Origin: an uncultured Collinsella sp.
GTDB lineage: Bacteria > Actinomycetota > Coriobacteriia > Coriobacteriales > Coriobacteriaceae
Reading direction: 5' to 3'
Length of the DNA: 13,305 bases
Assembly: GCA_937926755.1 (NCBI GenBank)
Contig: CALBBA010000165.1
Coordinates: forward strand, 1 to 13,305
Made by a program: the position numbers and the translations under genes. The stretch's first letter is position 1, and the number at the start of each line of letters is the position of its first letter. The notes below the pieces were generated by a model. The model searched no databases. It saw only the letters and a list, made by a program, of their open reading frames with translations, and had not been told where the DNA came from. Of this stretch, positions 7,199-13,305 are shown in pieces.

Positions 7199-7312
7199 TC
7201 ATTGGGCACTCATTGGGGACAGACTTAAATGAGTGGTCGTCGGGGACAGTCTTACGGACGCCGGCCGAGAGCAAACGAAAAGGGCCATCCCGAACTGCTT
7301 GGAACTGCCAGC

Positions 7313-7362
7313 ACGGAAAGCGCATCCTGCTTTGGGGCCCAATAGCGGGATGCGCTTTCCGT
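7313..7362. repeat. 18-bp hairpin inside the intergenic element
   Basis: Bases 7313-7330 pair with 7345-7362 over 18 positions (one G-T wobble), leaving a 14-base loop that itself contains GGGGCCC. The arms contain CGGAAAGCGCATCC and its complement. No U-tract follows on either strand, so a simple terminator is unlikely. The right arm is also the first of three spaced repeat cores. Confidence 0.85.
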
Positions 7363-7520
7363 TAGCGGCCCGTTTGGGAAACTAGGGACCGCTTTTCGAC
7401 AAAAATCCGGGATGCATTTTCCGATTGAGGGCCTCAAGGGAAACCGCACCCCATGTTGGACGCTCATTCTGGGATGTGCTTTCCGCAGTTGATCGATGCG
7501 GCCTTTAAGGACTGTCCCAA
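7347..7520 (+). repeat. Degenerate tandem repeat with 62-bp period
   Basis: The 15-base core GGGATGYRYTTTCCG occurs at 7347-7361, 7409-7423 and 7471-7485, so successive copies are exactly 62 bp apart. Between the first two units GGGAAAC is also conserved at the same offset (7376-7382 and 7438-7444) with a GGCC-containing stretch before it, while the rest has diverged. An inverted copy of the core lies at 7314-7327. The third unit runs into the right inverted end of the element. Confidence 0.7.
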
Positions 7521-7595
7521 GCTGCCGGCAGGAAAGGAACGTCCCCAAGTGCCGGGTTTCCGCAGCCTGCAATGCCCCTCATGAACAGCCGCCTC

Positions 7596-7635
7596 AATAA
7601 CAAAAGCCCCTGCGGCCGAAGCGGACCGCGGGGGC
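7596..7635 (-). terminator. Strong intrinsic terminator of the PTS/GH1 operon
   Basis: On the minus strand GCCCCCGCGG (7635-7626) pairs with CCGCAGGGGC (7615-7606), 10 bp with one wobble around a 10-base loop, and is followed by TTTTGTTATT. It lies 16 bp beyond the GH1 stop codon and closes the beta-glucoside operon. Confidence 0.88.
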
Positions 7636-7651
7636 AACAGACCTGCAAGAG

Positions 7652-9106
7652 TTAACTCAAGTCCTCGCCATTTGATGCAATGACCTTTTGGTACCAGCAG
7701 AAGCTGTCCTTTCGGTAGCGATCGAACGTGCCTTTGCCCGTATCATCGGCATCAACATAAACAAAGCCATAGCGCTTCTTCATCTGCCCCGTCGAGGCCG
7801 ACACCAAATCGATACAGCCCCACGGCGTGTATCCCATCAGGTCAACACCGTCCTCGACAATTGCATCGCGCAGCGCAAGAATATGCCTTCGCAGGTAATC
7901 AATATGATACGCATCGTGGACTTTGCCGTCTTCCAGCGCATCGAGTCCGCCCACACCGTTCTCGGCGATAAAGAGCGGAAGATGGTAACGATCGTGGTAG
8001 CCGGCAAGCGTCACGCGCAAACCCAGCGCATCGATCTGCCACTTCCAGGCAGTCTCTTTATCCTTGAGGTACGGATTGCGCAACGTCGGGAACACGTTGC
8101 CCTCCGCCTTCTCGGCGATCACCTGATCATCGGCGCACACCAAGCGCGAGCAATAGTACGAGAACGAGATGAAGTCGACCGTATGCTCTGCCAGATACTC
8201 CGTATCGCCCGGCTCAAAGGGCACGTGAACACCCTCTTTCTCGAGTGCACGCAGCTTCCAAGCAGGATAGGCGCCCGCAGCCATCACGTCTGTGTAGAAG
8301 TAGCGGCCGCGGTCCTCCTCATACGCAAGCCATACGTCCTCGGGCGCACAACGGTACGGATAGGTCGCACCGGCAGCGACCATGCAACCCACCTTGTTTG
8401 CGGGATCGATCTTGTGCAGAATCTCGACAGCGCGAGCGCTCGCCATAAACATATGGTGCGAGAACGCCGCGGTCACGGCTGCACGGTCACGCTCATCCTC
8501 GAGCGTGACACCCGCGTTGAGATAGGACAGCGCCACGCTGTTGATCTCGTTGAACGTAAGCCAATAACGCACGAGGCCCTGGTACGCGCGTCCGACGGTC
8601 TCGACGTAGTGCGCATACCGCTCGATCATCTCTCGGCTTTGCCAGCCACCATAGCGCTCGACCAGAGCCAACGGATAGTCGTAGTGCGACAGCGTCACAA
8701 GCGGCTCGATTCCATGCTCGCGCAGCGCCTCGAATACCTGACGGTAAAACTCCAAGCCCTCGCCGTTGGGCTCGGTCTCCATCCCTGTGGGAAAAATACG
8801 GCTCCAGCAAATTGAAAGACGCAGGCACTTAAAGCCCATCTCGGCAAAGAGCTCGACATCCTCGTGCCAATGATGGAAGAAGTCGTTGCCCCAGCGGCAT
8901 GGATACAGCCTGTCCGGATCGTCCACGGGCTTTTGCCTGCCAAACATTACATCCCAGCGGTCGGAACCCTGTGGGATCAGGTCGGAGTGCGACATGCCGC
9001 GGCCGCCCTCGTTCCAGCCCCCTTCGGCCTGGTTGGCGGCGAGGGCACCACCCCACAAAAAGCCCTCGGGCATACCGGCGGCAGACGTTCTGTCAAAGTA
9101 ACTCAT
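7652..9106 (-). CDS. GH1 6-phospho-beta-glucosidase (BglA-like)
   Basis: This 484-residue glycoside hydrolase family 1 enzyme has the N-terminal FLWGGALAANQAEGG (16-30), acid/base E187 in LTFNE, and nucleophile E382 in IAENG. It also has the phosphate-binding segment DLVSASTGQMKKRYGF (433-448) with K444 and Y446, typical of enzymes acting on 6-phosphorylated beta-glucosides. It would cleave the PTS product (for example cellobiose-6-phosphate or aryl-beta-glucoside-6-phosphate) to glucose-6-phosphate in the cytoplasm. It is the last gene of the operon and is translationally coupled to EIIC. The EIIC stop TAG is followed by one base and then this ATG. An in-frame ATG four codons earlier (9118) overlaps EIIC and sits directly against its GAGG, so the later start, with normal N-terminal length, is preferred. 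No signal peptide is present. Family is certain, the precise sugar is not. Confidence 0.93.
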   Translation of the reverse strand: MSYFDRTSAAGMPEGFLWGGALAANQAEGGWNEGGRGMSHSDLIPQGSDRWDVMFGRQKPVDDPDRLYPCRWGNDFFHHWHEDVELFAEMGFKCLRLSICWSRIFPTGMETEPNGEGLEFYRQVFEALREHGIEPLVTLSHYDYPLALVERYGGWQSREMIERYAHYVETVGRAYQGLVRYWLTFNEINSVALSYLNAGVTLEDERDRAAVTAAFSHHMFMASARAVEILHKIDPANKVGCMVAAGATYPYRCAPEDVWLAYEEDRGRYFYTDVMAAGAYPAWKLRALEKEGVHVPFEPGDTEYLAEHTVDFISFSYYCSRLVCADDQVIAEKAEGNVFPTLRNPYLKDKETAWKWQIDALGLRVTLAGYHDRYHLPLFIAENGVGGLDALEDGKVHDAYHIDYLRRHILALRDAIVEDGVDLMGYTPWGCIDLVSASTGQMKKRYGFVYVDADDTGKGTFDRYRKDSFCWYQKVIASNGEDLS

Positions 9107-9107
9107 G

Positions 9108-10457
9108 CTACTCAGCATCCTCGGCAGAAGCTGCCGCGGCGTTCTCCTGCTCCTGAGCCAGGAGCTGGTTATCGTACACCTTAAAGAACGGGTACCAGAC
9201 CACAGCCATGACCACGATCAAAACGATCGTAAACACCCAGATGCGCGGGTCGAGGCACTGGACAAAGCCCTGAACGAAGATGGGGAACGTGCCGCTCACC
9301 AAGATGTAGAAGTTAGAGACAAGACCCAGTGAGACCGCACCCCAATACAGCAGGGCCGAGATCATGCCGCCTAGCACAAACGGAATCATGAGGATCGGGT
9401 TGAAGATGATGGGCGCGCCGAAGATCGCGGGCTCGGAGATACGGAAGAAGCTCGGCACGATCGATGCCCTGCCAAATGCCTTGAGCTGCTGCGACTTTGC
9501 CCTAAACGCGCAGAGCGCCACAAAAGAGAACGTATTACCCGTGCCGCCGATGAGGTTGATGGCCAACGACATGAGCGCCGGGTGGAACTCAAGCGGCTGC
9601 CCGGCAGCATAGAGCGAGGCGTTGGCGGCAAAGGCGGCAAGCGTGACCGGGGCGGTGATGGGCATTACGATCATGTTGCCGTGGACGCCAAAGCACCAAA
9701 ACAGCAGCGTCATGAAGCAGATAAGCAGTGCGCCGGGCACAGAGTCAACTGCGACGGAAAGCGGGGCAGCGAGCAGCTTCTCGATAACCGAGGGGATGGA
9801 CAGCGCGGGATCGATCATCTGGATCAGCAGGTTGCCGCCAAAGAAGATGAGGATGTTGGCGAGCATAGGGACGATGGCGCCAAAGGTTTCGGACAAAAAC
9901 GGCGGCACGCCATCGGGCATCTTGATGGTGATGCCCTTGGTCTGGCAGAAGCGCGTGACCTCGACGGAGACCAAGGCAACGATGATGGCGGTAAACAGGC
10001 CCTGCGCACCCAGATAGGTGCAGGGGACCGCCTGGAGCACGGACTCGTCAGCAAGCTGGTAGTAGGACGACGGCGCCGCGGCGATCAGGAACATCACCAG
10101 CGAGGTCATACCGGCGTTAAGCTTGGGCATCTTGTAGGTGCCCGCCAGGTTATAGGCGATTGCGAACGTCACGATCACCGACAGTATGCCCATCGTCATG
10201 TTGAAGGGAATGAGCAGCGTGAGCTTATTGGCCGTGGCAAAATCGAGCCAAGGGCCAAAGACGGACCAGAACCCGCCCTGCGCCACCAGGTCGGCCGTGA
10301 CCGGCGGGTTGGCGAGGATCATAAAGACGGCAGATACCAAGATGAAGCTGATCGCGCTCATAAAGCCCTTTTGCATGGAGGCAAAGTGGCGCTCGGTGCC
10401 GCAGAAATTGGCGATAGGGGTCAGTTTTTCCTGAAGCAGGGTCATGAACTTCTCCAT
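9108..10457 (-). CDS. PTS Lac/Cel-family EIIC permease
   Basis: This 449-residue membrane subunit forms the sugar-translocating channel of a lactose/cellobiose/chitobiose-family phosphotransferase system. About ten hydrophobic segments are present. Landmarks are KMPDGVPPFL (179-188), the WCFGVHGN loop (254-261) with H259, and RISEPAIFGAPIIFNP (339-354) with E342. H259 and E342 correspond to the conserved histidine and glutamate near bound sugar in the ChbC structure. The C-terminal tail is short, Ala/Glu-rich and hydrophilic. A GGAGG Shine-Dalgarno overlaps the end of the EIIB gene, which stops 9 bp upstream. EIIB, EIIC and GH1 are thus read as one tightly packed unit. The substrate is most likely a beta-glucoside such as cellobiose, judged from the adjacent GH1 enzyme and not from the permease sequence itself. 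Confidence 0.93.
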   Translation of the reverse strand: MEKFMTLLQEKLTPIANFCGTERHFASMQKGFMSAISFILVSAVFMILANPPVTADLVAQGGFWSVFGPWLDFATANKLTLLIPFNMTMGILSVIVTFAIAYNLAGTYKMPKLNAGMTSLVMFLIAAAPSSYYQLADESVLQAVPCTYLGAQGLFTAIIVALVSVEVTRFCQTKGITIKMPDGVPPFLSETFGAIVPMLANILIFFGGNLLIQMIDPALSIPSVIEKLLAAPLSVAVDSVPGALLICFMTLLFWCFGVHGNMIVMPITAPVTLAAFAANASLYAAGQPLEFHPALMSLAINLIGGTGNTFSFVALCAFRAKSQQLKAFGRASIVPSFFRISEPAIFGAPIIFNPILMIPFVLGGMISALLYWGAVSLGLVSNFYILVSGTFPIFVQGFVQCLDPRIWVFTIVLIVVMAVVWYPFFKVYDNQLLAQEQENAAAASAEDAE

Positions 10458-10466
10458 GGTTGCCTC

Positions 10467-10760
10467 CTAACCCAACAGCGACTGGGCGAGTGCCAGCACG
10501 TTGGCGGCGTTGCCCATGCCGTAGTCCTGTGCGGGGATGACCGCGGTCGGCTTACCGCTCCCCTGCTTGACGGTGTTGAGCTGGTAGGACACCTGCGGCC
10601 CCAAGAGCAGCACGTCATAATTGGCGCACGTCTCCTGATACTCGCCGATACCCACCGCATCGATATCGAGCTCGATGCCGTTTTGCTCCGCATATTTCTC
10701 GAGTTTCTTCATCAGAATGCTTGTAGACAGACCAGCTGCGCAAACAAGAAGGATCTTCAT
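10467..10760 (-). CDS. PTS Lac/Cel-family EIIB phosphocarrier
   Basis: This 97-residue cytoplasmic protein begins MKILLVCAAGLSTSIL. C7, at the end of the first beta-strand, is the phosphorylated cysteine of the EIIB-Cel fold, and the following AGLSTS forms the phosphate-binding loop. The rest (LLLGPQVSYQL near 52-62 and the C-terminal helix) matches the family, as does the length. It takes phosphate from the histidine of EIIA and passes it to the sugar as EIIC moves it. The start at 10760 is preferred over an in-frame ATG six codons earlier (10778), because GAAGGGA lies 7 bases upstream and the protein then begins at the first strand. The Shine-Dalgarno is inside a 13-base palindrome (10761-10773). 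Confidence 0.92.
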   Translation of the reverse strand: MKILLVCAAGLSTSILMKKLEKYAEQNGIELDIDAVGIGEYQETCANYDVLLLGPQVSYQLNTVKQGSGKPTAVIPAQDYGMGNAANVLALAQSLLG

Positions 10761-10806
10761 AAGGGATTCCCTTCGCATTGATTGGTTGGATAGTCACCGC
10801 ACGCCG

Positions 10807-11133
10807 CTAGGCGTTCTTGGTTGCAGTGCGCTCATACAGGCAGATCAGCTCCTGCACGAGCTCCTGAGCAAGCATGGAGCACATGAGGTGGTCCTGAGCA
10901 TGGACCAGCAACACATCCACCGACAGATGCTCGCCCGCTGCCTCAGTCGAAAGCAGCTGCGTTTGGATGTGGTGAGCCTTGATTCCCGCATCCTTTGACT
11001 GCTTCATGAGTTTGGCGGCGGCGTCAAAATCCCCCGCCTTTGCCTTTTCAAGGGCTTCGAAGGCAAGGCTGCGTGCCTCTCCCGCTGCAGCGACCAGCTG
11101 AAACGAAACCATCTCGGTTCCCTGATCGTCCAT
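10807..11133 (-). CDS. PTS Lac/Cel-family EIIA phosphocarrier
   Basis: This 108-residue all-helical protein has the family signature VLLVHAQDHLM (75-84+), in which H78 is the phosphorylated histidine. D81 is the aspartate that binds the central metal ion of the EIIA trimer in the lactose enzyme. It receives phosphate from HPr and passes it to EIIB. It is the first structural gene of the operon, 119 bp downstream of the activator gene and 46 bp upstream of EIIB. GGAGA lies 7 bases before the ATG; a second ATG at codon 8 is possible but less well placed. The order EIIA, EIIB, EIIC, GH1 is a classic beta-glucoside arrangement. General HPr and enzyme I must be encoded elsewhere. Confidence 0.92.
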   Translation of the reverse strand: MDDQGTEMVSFQLVAAAGEARSLAFEALEKAKAGDFDAAAKLMKQSKDAGIKAHHIQTQLLSTEAAGEHLSVDVLLVHAQDHLMCSMLAQELVQELICLYERTATKNA

Positions 11134-11167
11134 AACGGTCTCCTCTCCCGTGATGTTTGGTTTGTAC

Positions 11168-11218
11168 TTGAATATTCGAAACGCCTATCTCCCGCCCGCA
11201 ATCCTCGAGGTTTATTGC
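11168..11218 (-). promoter_or_regulatory. Palindromic sites upstream of EIIA, possible activator targets
   Basis: The 119-bp gap before EIIA holds two palindromes. One is GAATATTC (11170-11177), within the near-palindrome TTGAATATTCGAA (11168-11180). The other is CCTCGAGG (11203-11210), bracketed by GCAAT (11198-11202) and ATTGC (11214-11218). They are suitably placed for binding by the adjacent PRD activator or another regulator at an operon promoter. No clear -35/-10 pair and no terminator hairpin were found, so the activator may also be cotranscribed with the PTS genes. Confidence 0.4.
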
Positions 11219-11252
11219 AGGTAGACTGACAGGGTCATCGACAAAAGAAGTC

Positions 11253-13148
11253 TTAAGCCGTATGCGCTTGCACAAGCGCCATCAGCTCATGCCAGGACCG
11301 GCGCTCGCGTAGGCGCTCGACCCCCTGGCGGTCCATAAAGATCTCGGCGAGCAGTGAGCTCAAGATCCGCGCCTCATCGCCGCCCGACCGGGCAAACGAC
11401 ACCATAAAGACGATATCGACCTCATGGCCGTATTCGTCCCAAAGAATGGGATGTTCGAGCAGGCCCACGGTAACAAAGGCCTCGGCGCTCAAGGGATGCA
11501 TCCCATGGGGCATGGCTACCCCATTGCCAAACGAGGTGGCGCTCGCGCTCTCGCGCTCGGCGACCTCTTGGGCAAACTGGGCATCGACACGGCCGCTCTC
11601 GACGGCGCGCTCGGAGAGATATCGGAGAACGGCCTGCTTCGACGACGCCTCAACGCGGTTGAAGAACAGGGCACGGCTAAAGAAAGAGCTCACGGAGTCC
11701 GATTGCGCAGTGTCGTCGCTCAGCACCTTGCGGATAGCGTTGACATCGCTCGTCTCCAAGAAGAAATCGGCCTCGCGGACGGGCACGGGCAACTTGACGT
11801 TGAGCGGCACCGTTGTGAACACGTAGTCGATATGCGAAAAATCGAACGTTCCCACGCGGGCGACATCGCATGTCTCAATCGAATCGATATACATGCCAAA
11901 CTGCTTGCGGTACTGGTGCTCGAGCATACGGGCGCTTCCCGCTCCCGAGGCGCACACGATCAGGATGCGTTTGCGACGCGGCTGGTCGGCTTGCTGCTCG
12001 AGGGCCAGGGCAAATGCCATGGCGATGTAGCCGAGCTCTTCATCAGAGGGCTGGCTGCCAAAATGACGCTCGAGTACCTGCGAGGTGCCAGCTGCCATCG
12101 AATAGGCCAACGGAAACCTCGTCTTGATATCGGGCAGCATGGGGTTATCCATATGCATGTGATATTCAAGGCGATAGCCCAGAGGGCCGATATGCCGAGC
12201 AAGGTTCATGCGAAGTTCAAGATCGCCGCTAAAGTCAAACCTAAACTCATCGTTGACCGCACGTACCATCTCGGAAGCAATCTCCCACATCTCGTCCGAG
12301 ATAACGGCAGAGCCCTTCTCGGGCACGCCCGTGCCCCTGCCGAGCAAATGGATTGCGATAAAGGCAACCTCTTCTCGGGGCATGCTCACGCCCAGGGCAT
12401 CCTTGATGTTTGCGGCAATCTGGAAAGCCGCGGCGTATTCGCGCGTTCCCTCCAGTTTTTGAACGTCCGATTCTGCAGCTGGGACATAGCAGCCCTGCTC
12501 GATGCGGCCAAGAGCAATGTAAAGATGCATGATGAGATTGCGGGATGCCAGCGAGCTCACCGTGACGGGCGAGGCCGTCAGGGCATCGTCCACACATGCG
12601 GCGATGGCCCGCAGGCGCTCGGCGAGCTTTGCATCGTCGGTGTCGGGCAACACGGGCCTCACCAGCGAGGCCAGGCACAGGCGCCGTTGCGACTCCCCGC
12701 CCGCAACGCGGATTCCGTAGCGTGGGCGCTTTTCGAGCGTTAAGTCAAATTGGGCGAGTTTCTGCTCTACCAGACGCATGTCATTGGACAGAGTTCGCGC
12801 CGAAACGTAGAGTAAATCCGCATACTCCTCAATCGTCACCCACTGGGACCGCATGAGGAGGTCGTTAAGAAGGAAGGACACACGGCCGTCGCGCGTATCA
12901 GGAATGCCCGGATGGGCCTGAGCCGCACCGTCTAGCAAGCGAGCAAGCTCATCTGCACGTGCAACATCGATACGATACTGCCCCTTGCTGCCAACGATGC
13001 GTGCAACCCCTGCAAGGTTGTCGTTTGCGCGATGGATATAGTTTCTCACGGCGCGCTCGCTTACCTCGAGACGCTTGGCAAGTACCGCGACAGCGACAGG
13101 CTGAGCGTCCTCGATCATATTTACAAGCTGCTTGACGCGAGCATCCAT
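11253..13148 (-). CDS. PRD-containing transcriptional activator (LicR/CelR/MtlR type)
   Basis: This 631-residue multidomain regulator has, in order, an N-terminal winged HTH (about 5-60), a second Mga-like HTH (about 90-145), PRD1 (about 180-285; H208 and H267), PRD2 (about 290-390; H319), an EIIB-like domain with C399 in LIVCASGAGSARML, and a C-terminal EIIA domain of the mannitol/fructose type (about 490-631) with H548 in VAMPHG. Proteins of this design are DNA-binding activators whose activity is set by phosphorylation from HPr and cognate PTS components. They are not RNA-binding antiterminators, which lack the HTH. The second PRD2 histidine, normally in an IALHF-like motif, is replaced (IAMAF, A378). 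It is encoded immediately upstream of the PTS genes that it presumably controls. A strong AAGGAGGAGG site precedes the ATG. The assignment is secure, the inducing sugar is inferred. Confidence 0.92.
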   Translation of the reverse strand: MDARVKQLVNMIEDAQPVAVAVLAKRLEVSERAVRNYIHRANDNLAGVARIVGSKGQYRIDVARADELARLLDGAAQAHPGIPDTRDGRVSFLLNDLLMRSQWVTIEEYADLLYVSARTLSNDMRLVEQKLAQFDLTLEKRPRYGIRVAGGESQRRLCLASLVRPVLPDTDDAKLAERLRAIAACVDDALTASPVTVSSLASRNLIMHLYIALGRIEQGCYVPAAESDVQKLEGTREYAAAFQIAANIKDALGVSMPREEVAFIAIHLLGRGTGVPEKGSAVISDEMWEIASEMVRAVNDEFRFDFSGDLELRMNLARHIGPLGYRLEYHMHMDNPMLPDIKTRFPLAYSMAAGTSQVLERHFGSQPSDEELGYIAMAFALALEQQADQPRRKRILIVCASGAGSARMLEHQYRKQFGMYIDSIETCDVARVGTFDFSHIDYVFTTVPLNVKLPVPVREADFFLETSDVNAIRKVLSDDTAQSDSVSSFFSRALFFNRVEASSKQAVLRYLSERAVESGRVDAQFAQEVAERESASATSFGNGVAMPHGMHPLSAEAFVTVGLLEHPILWDEYGHEVDIVFMVSFARSGGDEARILSSLLAEIFMDRQGVERLRERRSWHELMALVQAHTA

Positions 13149-13210
13149 GTCCTCCTCCTTTCCCTGCGTCTAGTCTAACGCGGTAAAGAATGACACTCCA
13201 CGTCGCGCTC

Positions 13211-13228
13211 GTTCCGCCAACTCGGAAC
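13211..13228. promoter_or_regulatory. Perfect dyad GTTCCG-N6-CGGAAC upstream of the activator
   Basis: GTTCCG (13211-13216) and CGGAAC (13223-13228) form a perfect dyad with a 6-base centre, 62 bp upstream of the activator start codon. The size and symmetry suit a dimeric DNA-binding protein. It lies between the activator and a possible divergent plus-strand gene, so it could control both. Confidence 0.4.
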
Positions 13229-13285
13229 AGGTTGCGGGGAGTCCAGCCGAACTTATAGGGAGCACGGAGAAAGGACCCGAAGGCC

Positions 13286-13305
13286 ATGCGCTGGTGGGAG
13301 AGGCG
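13286..13305 (+). CDS. Possible start of a divergent gene cut by the window edge
   Basis: An ATG at 13286 opens a plus-strand frame (M-R-W-W-E-R) that runs off the edge after 20 bases. AAAGGA lies 10 bases upstream, and TTGCGG-N16-TATAGG (13231-13258) could be a promoter. Only six codons are visible, so no function can be given, and the call may be wrong. Confidence 0.25.

Larger units (their letters stand above)
7207..7551. repeat. Mosaic intergenic element with nested inverted ends
   Basis: The 453-bp gap between the C39-like gene and the GH1 gene holds a compact non-coding element. Its outer ends are TTGGGGAC (7213-7220) and GTCCCCAA (7541-7548), with CACT/AGTG just outside. Inner ends are GGGACAGTC (7243-7251) and GACTGTCCC (7510-7518), flanked by TTA and TAA. 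GGGGACAGACTTA (7215-7227) and GGGGACAGTCTTA (7242-7254) also form a direct repeat offset by 27 bp. No transposase frame lies inside. The layout is like a MITE or REP-derived element; I know of no name for it. Confidence 0.6.

Noticed and set aside
7347..7485. A short CRISPR array, suggested by evenly spaced repeats
   Set aside because: The repeat core is only 15 bases and degenerate, the intervening segments are partly related to each other, and no cas gene is present.
7252..7572. A 106-codon minus-strand frame inside the intergenic element
   Set aside because: It is made of the inverted and tandem repeat sequence, has no Shine-Dalgarno or domain, and reads through the 18-bp hairpin arms.
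7688..8815. A 375-codon plus-strand frame opposite the GH1 gene
   Set aside because: It is antisense to a gene with complete family 1 catalytic motifs; the translation shows no family signature or ribosome site.
9582..10781. A 399-codon plus-strand frame across EIIC and EIIB
   Set aside because: The translation is a run of charged and Gly/His residues typical of the reverse complement of a membrane protein gene.
11134..11252. A BglG-type ribonucleic antiterminator site and terminator before EIIA
   Set aside because: No terminator hairpin with U-tract is seen in the gap, and the regulator carries DNA-binding helix-turn-helix domains rather than an RNA-binding CAT domain.
11424..12743. A 439-codon plus-strand frame opposite the PRD activator
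   Set aside because: The minus-strand protein has six recognisable domains in the expected order; the plus frame has none.

Overview
The window looks like part of the chromosome of a GC-rich anaerobic gut actinobacterium, most probably Coriobacteriia such as Collinsella. This is inferred from base composition, the gene repertoire (Lac/Cel-type PTS with a PRD activator, LytTR two-component system, C39-like proteins) and the style of the intergenic repeats. No rRNA, tRNA, CRISPR array, transposase or phage gene was seen. Almost every gene lies on the minus strand; the clear exception is a C39-like membrane protein at 6164-7198.

Left part (1-5803, minus strand, read from right to left): an APC-family permease (5803-4352) and a metal-dependent amidohydrolase of the COG1228 type (4219-2942) form a probable uptake-and-hydrolysis operon with strong Shine-Dalgarno sequences. 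It ends in a hairpin with a weak U-tract (2862-2883). Only 31 bp beyond the hairpin begins a LytS/LytR-like two-component system: a GAF-containing sensor kinase (2830-1439) and a LytTR response regulator (1398-664). A zinc-dependent phospholipase C-like protein (572 to the left edge, incomplete) follows, possibly from its own promoter.

Middle (5804-7651): a 360-bp divergent intergenic region dense in inverted repeats, then the plus-strand C39-like protein (basic disordered N-terminus, one membrane segment, extracytoplasmic C39 domain). After it comes about 450 bp of non-coding DNA with a mosaic repeat element. The element has nested inverted terminal repeats built on GGGGACAG, an 18-bp hairpin, and three copies of a GGGATGYRYTTTCCG core spaced exactly 62 bp apart. 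This element is the least explained structure in the window.

Right part (7594-13148, minus strand): a complete beta-glucoside/cellobiose-type PTS locus. The order of transcription is a PRD/EIIB/EIIA multidomain activator (13148-11253), EIIA (11133-10807), EIIB (10760-10467), EIIC (10457-9108) and a GH1 6-phospho-beta-glucosidase (9106-7652), closed by a strong intrinsic terminator (7596-7635). The PTS imports and phosphorylates a beta-glucoside, the GH1 enzyme cleaves the phosphorylated sugar in the cytoplasm, and the activator senses PTS phosphorylation state. A perfect GTTCCG-N6-CGGAAC dyad lies upstream of the activator, and a possible divergent plus-strand gene starts 20 bases before the right edge.

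I did not find a clearly new defence or mobile system. The best candidates for something undescribed are the 62-bp-period repeat element, the substrate of the permease/amidohydrolase pair and its link to the adjacent two-component system, and the C39-like protein.
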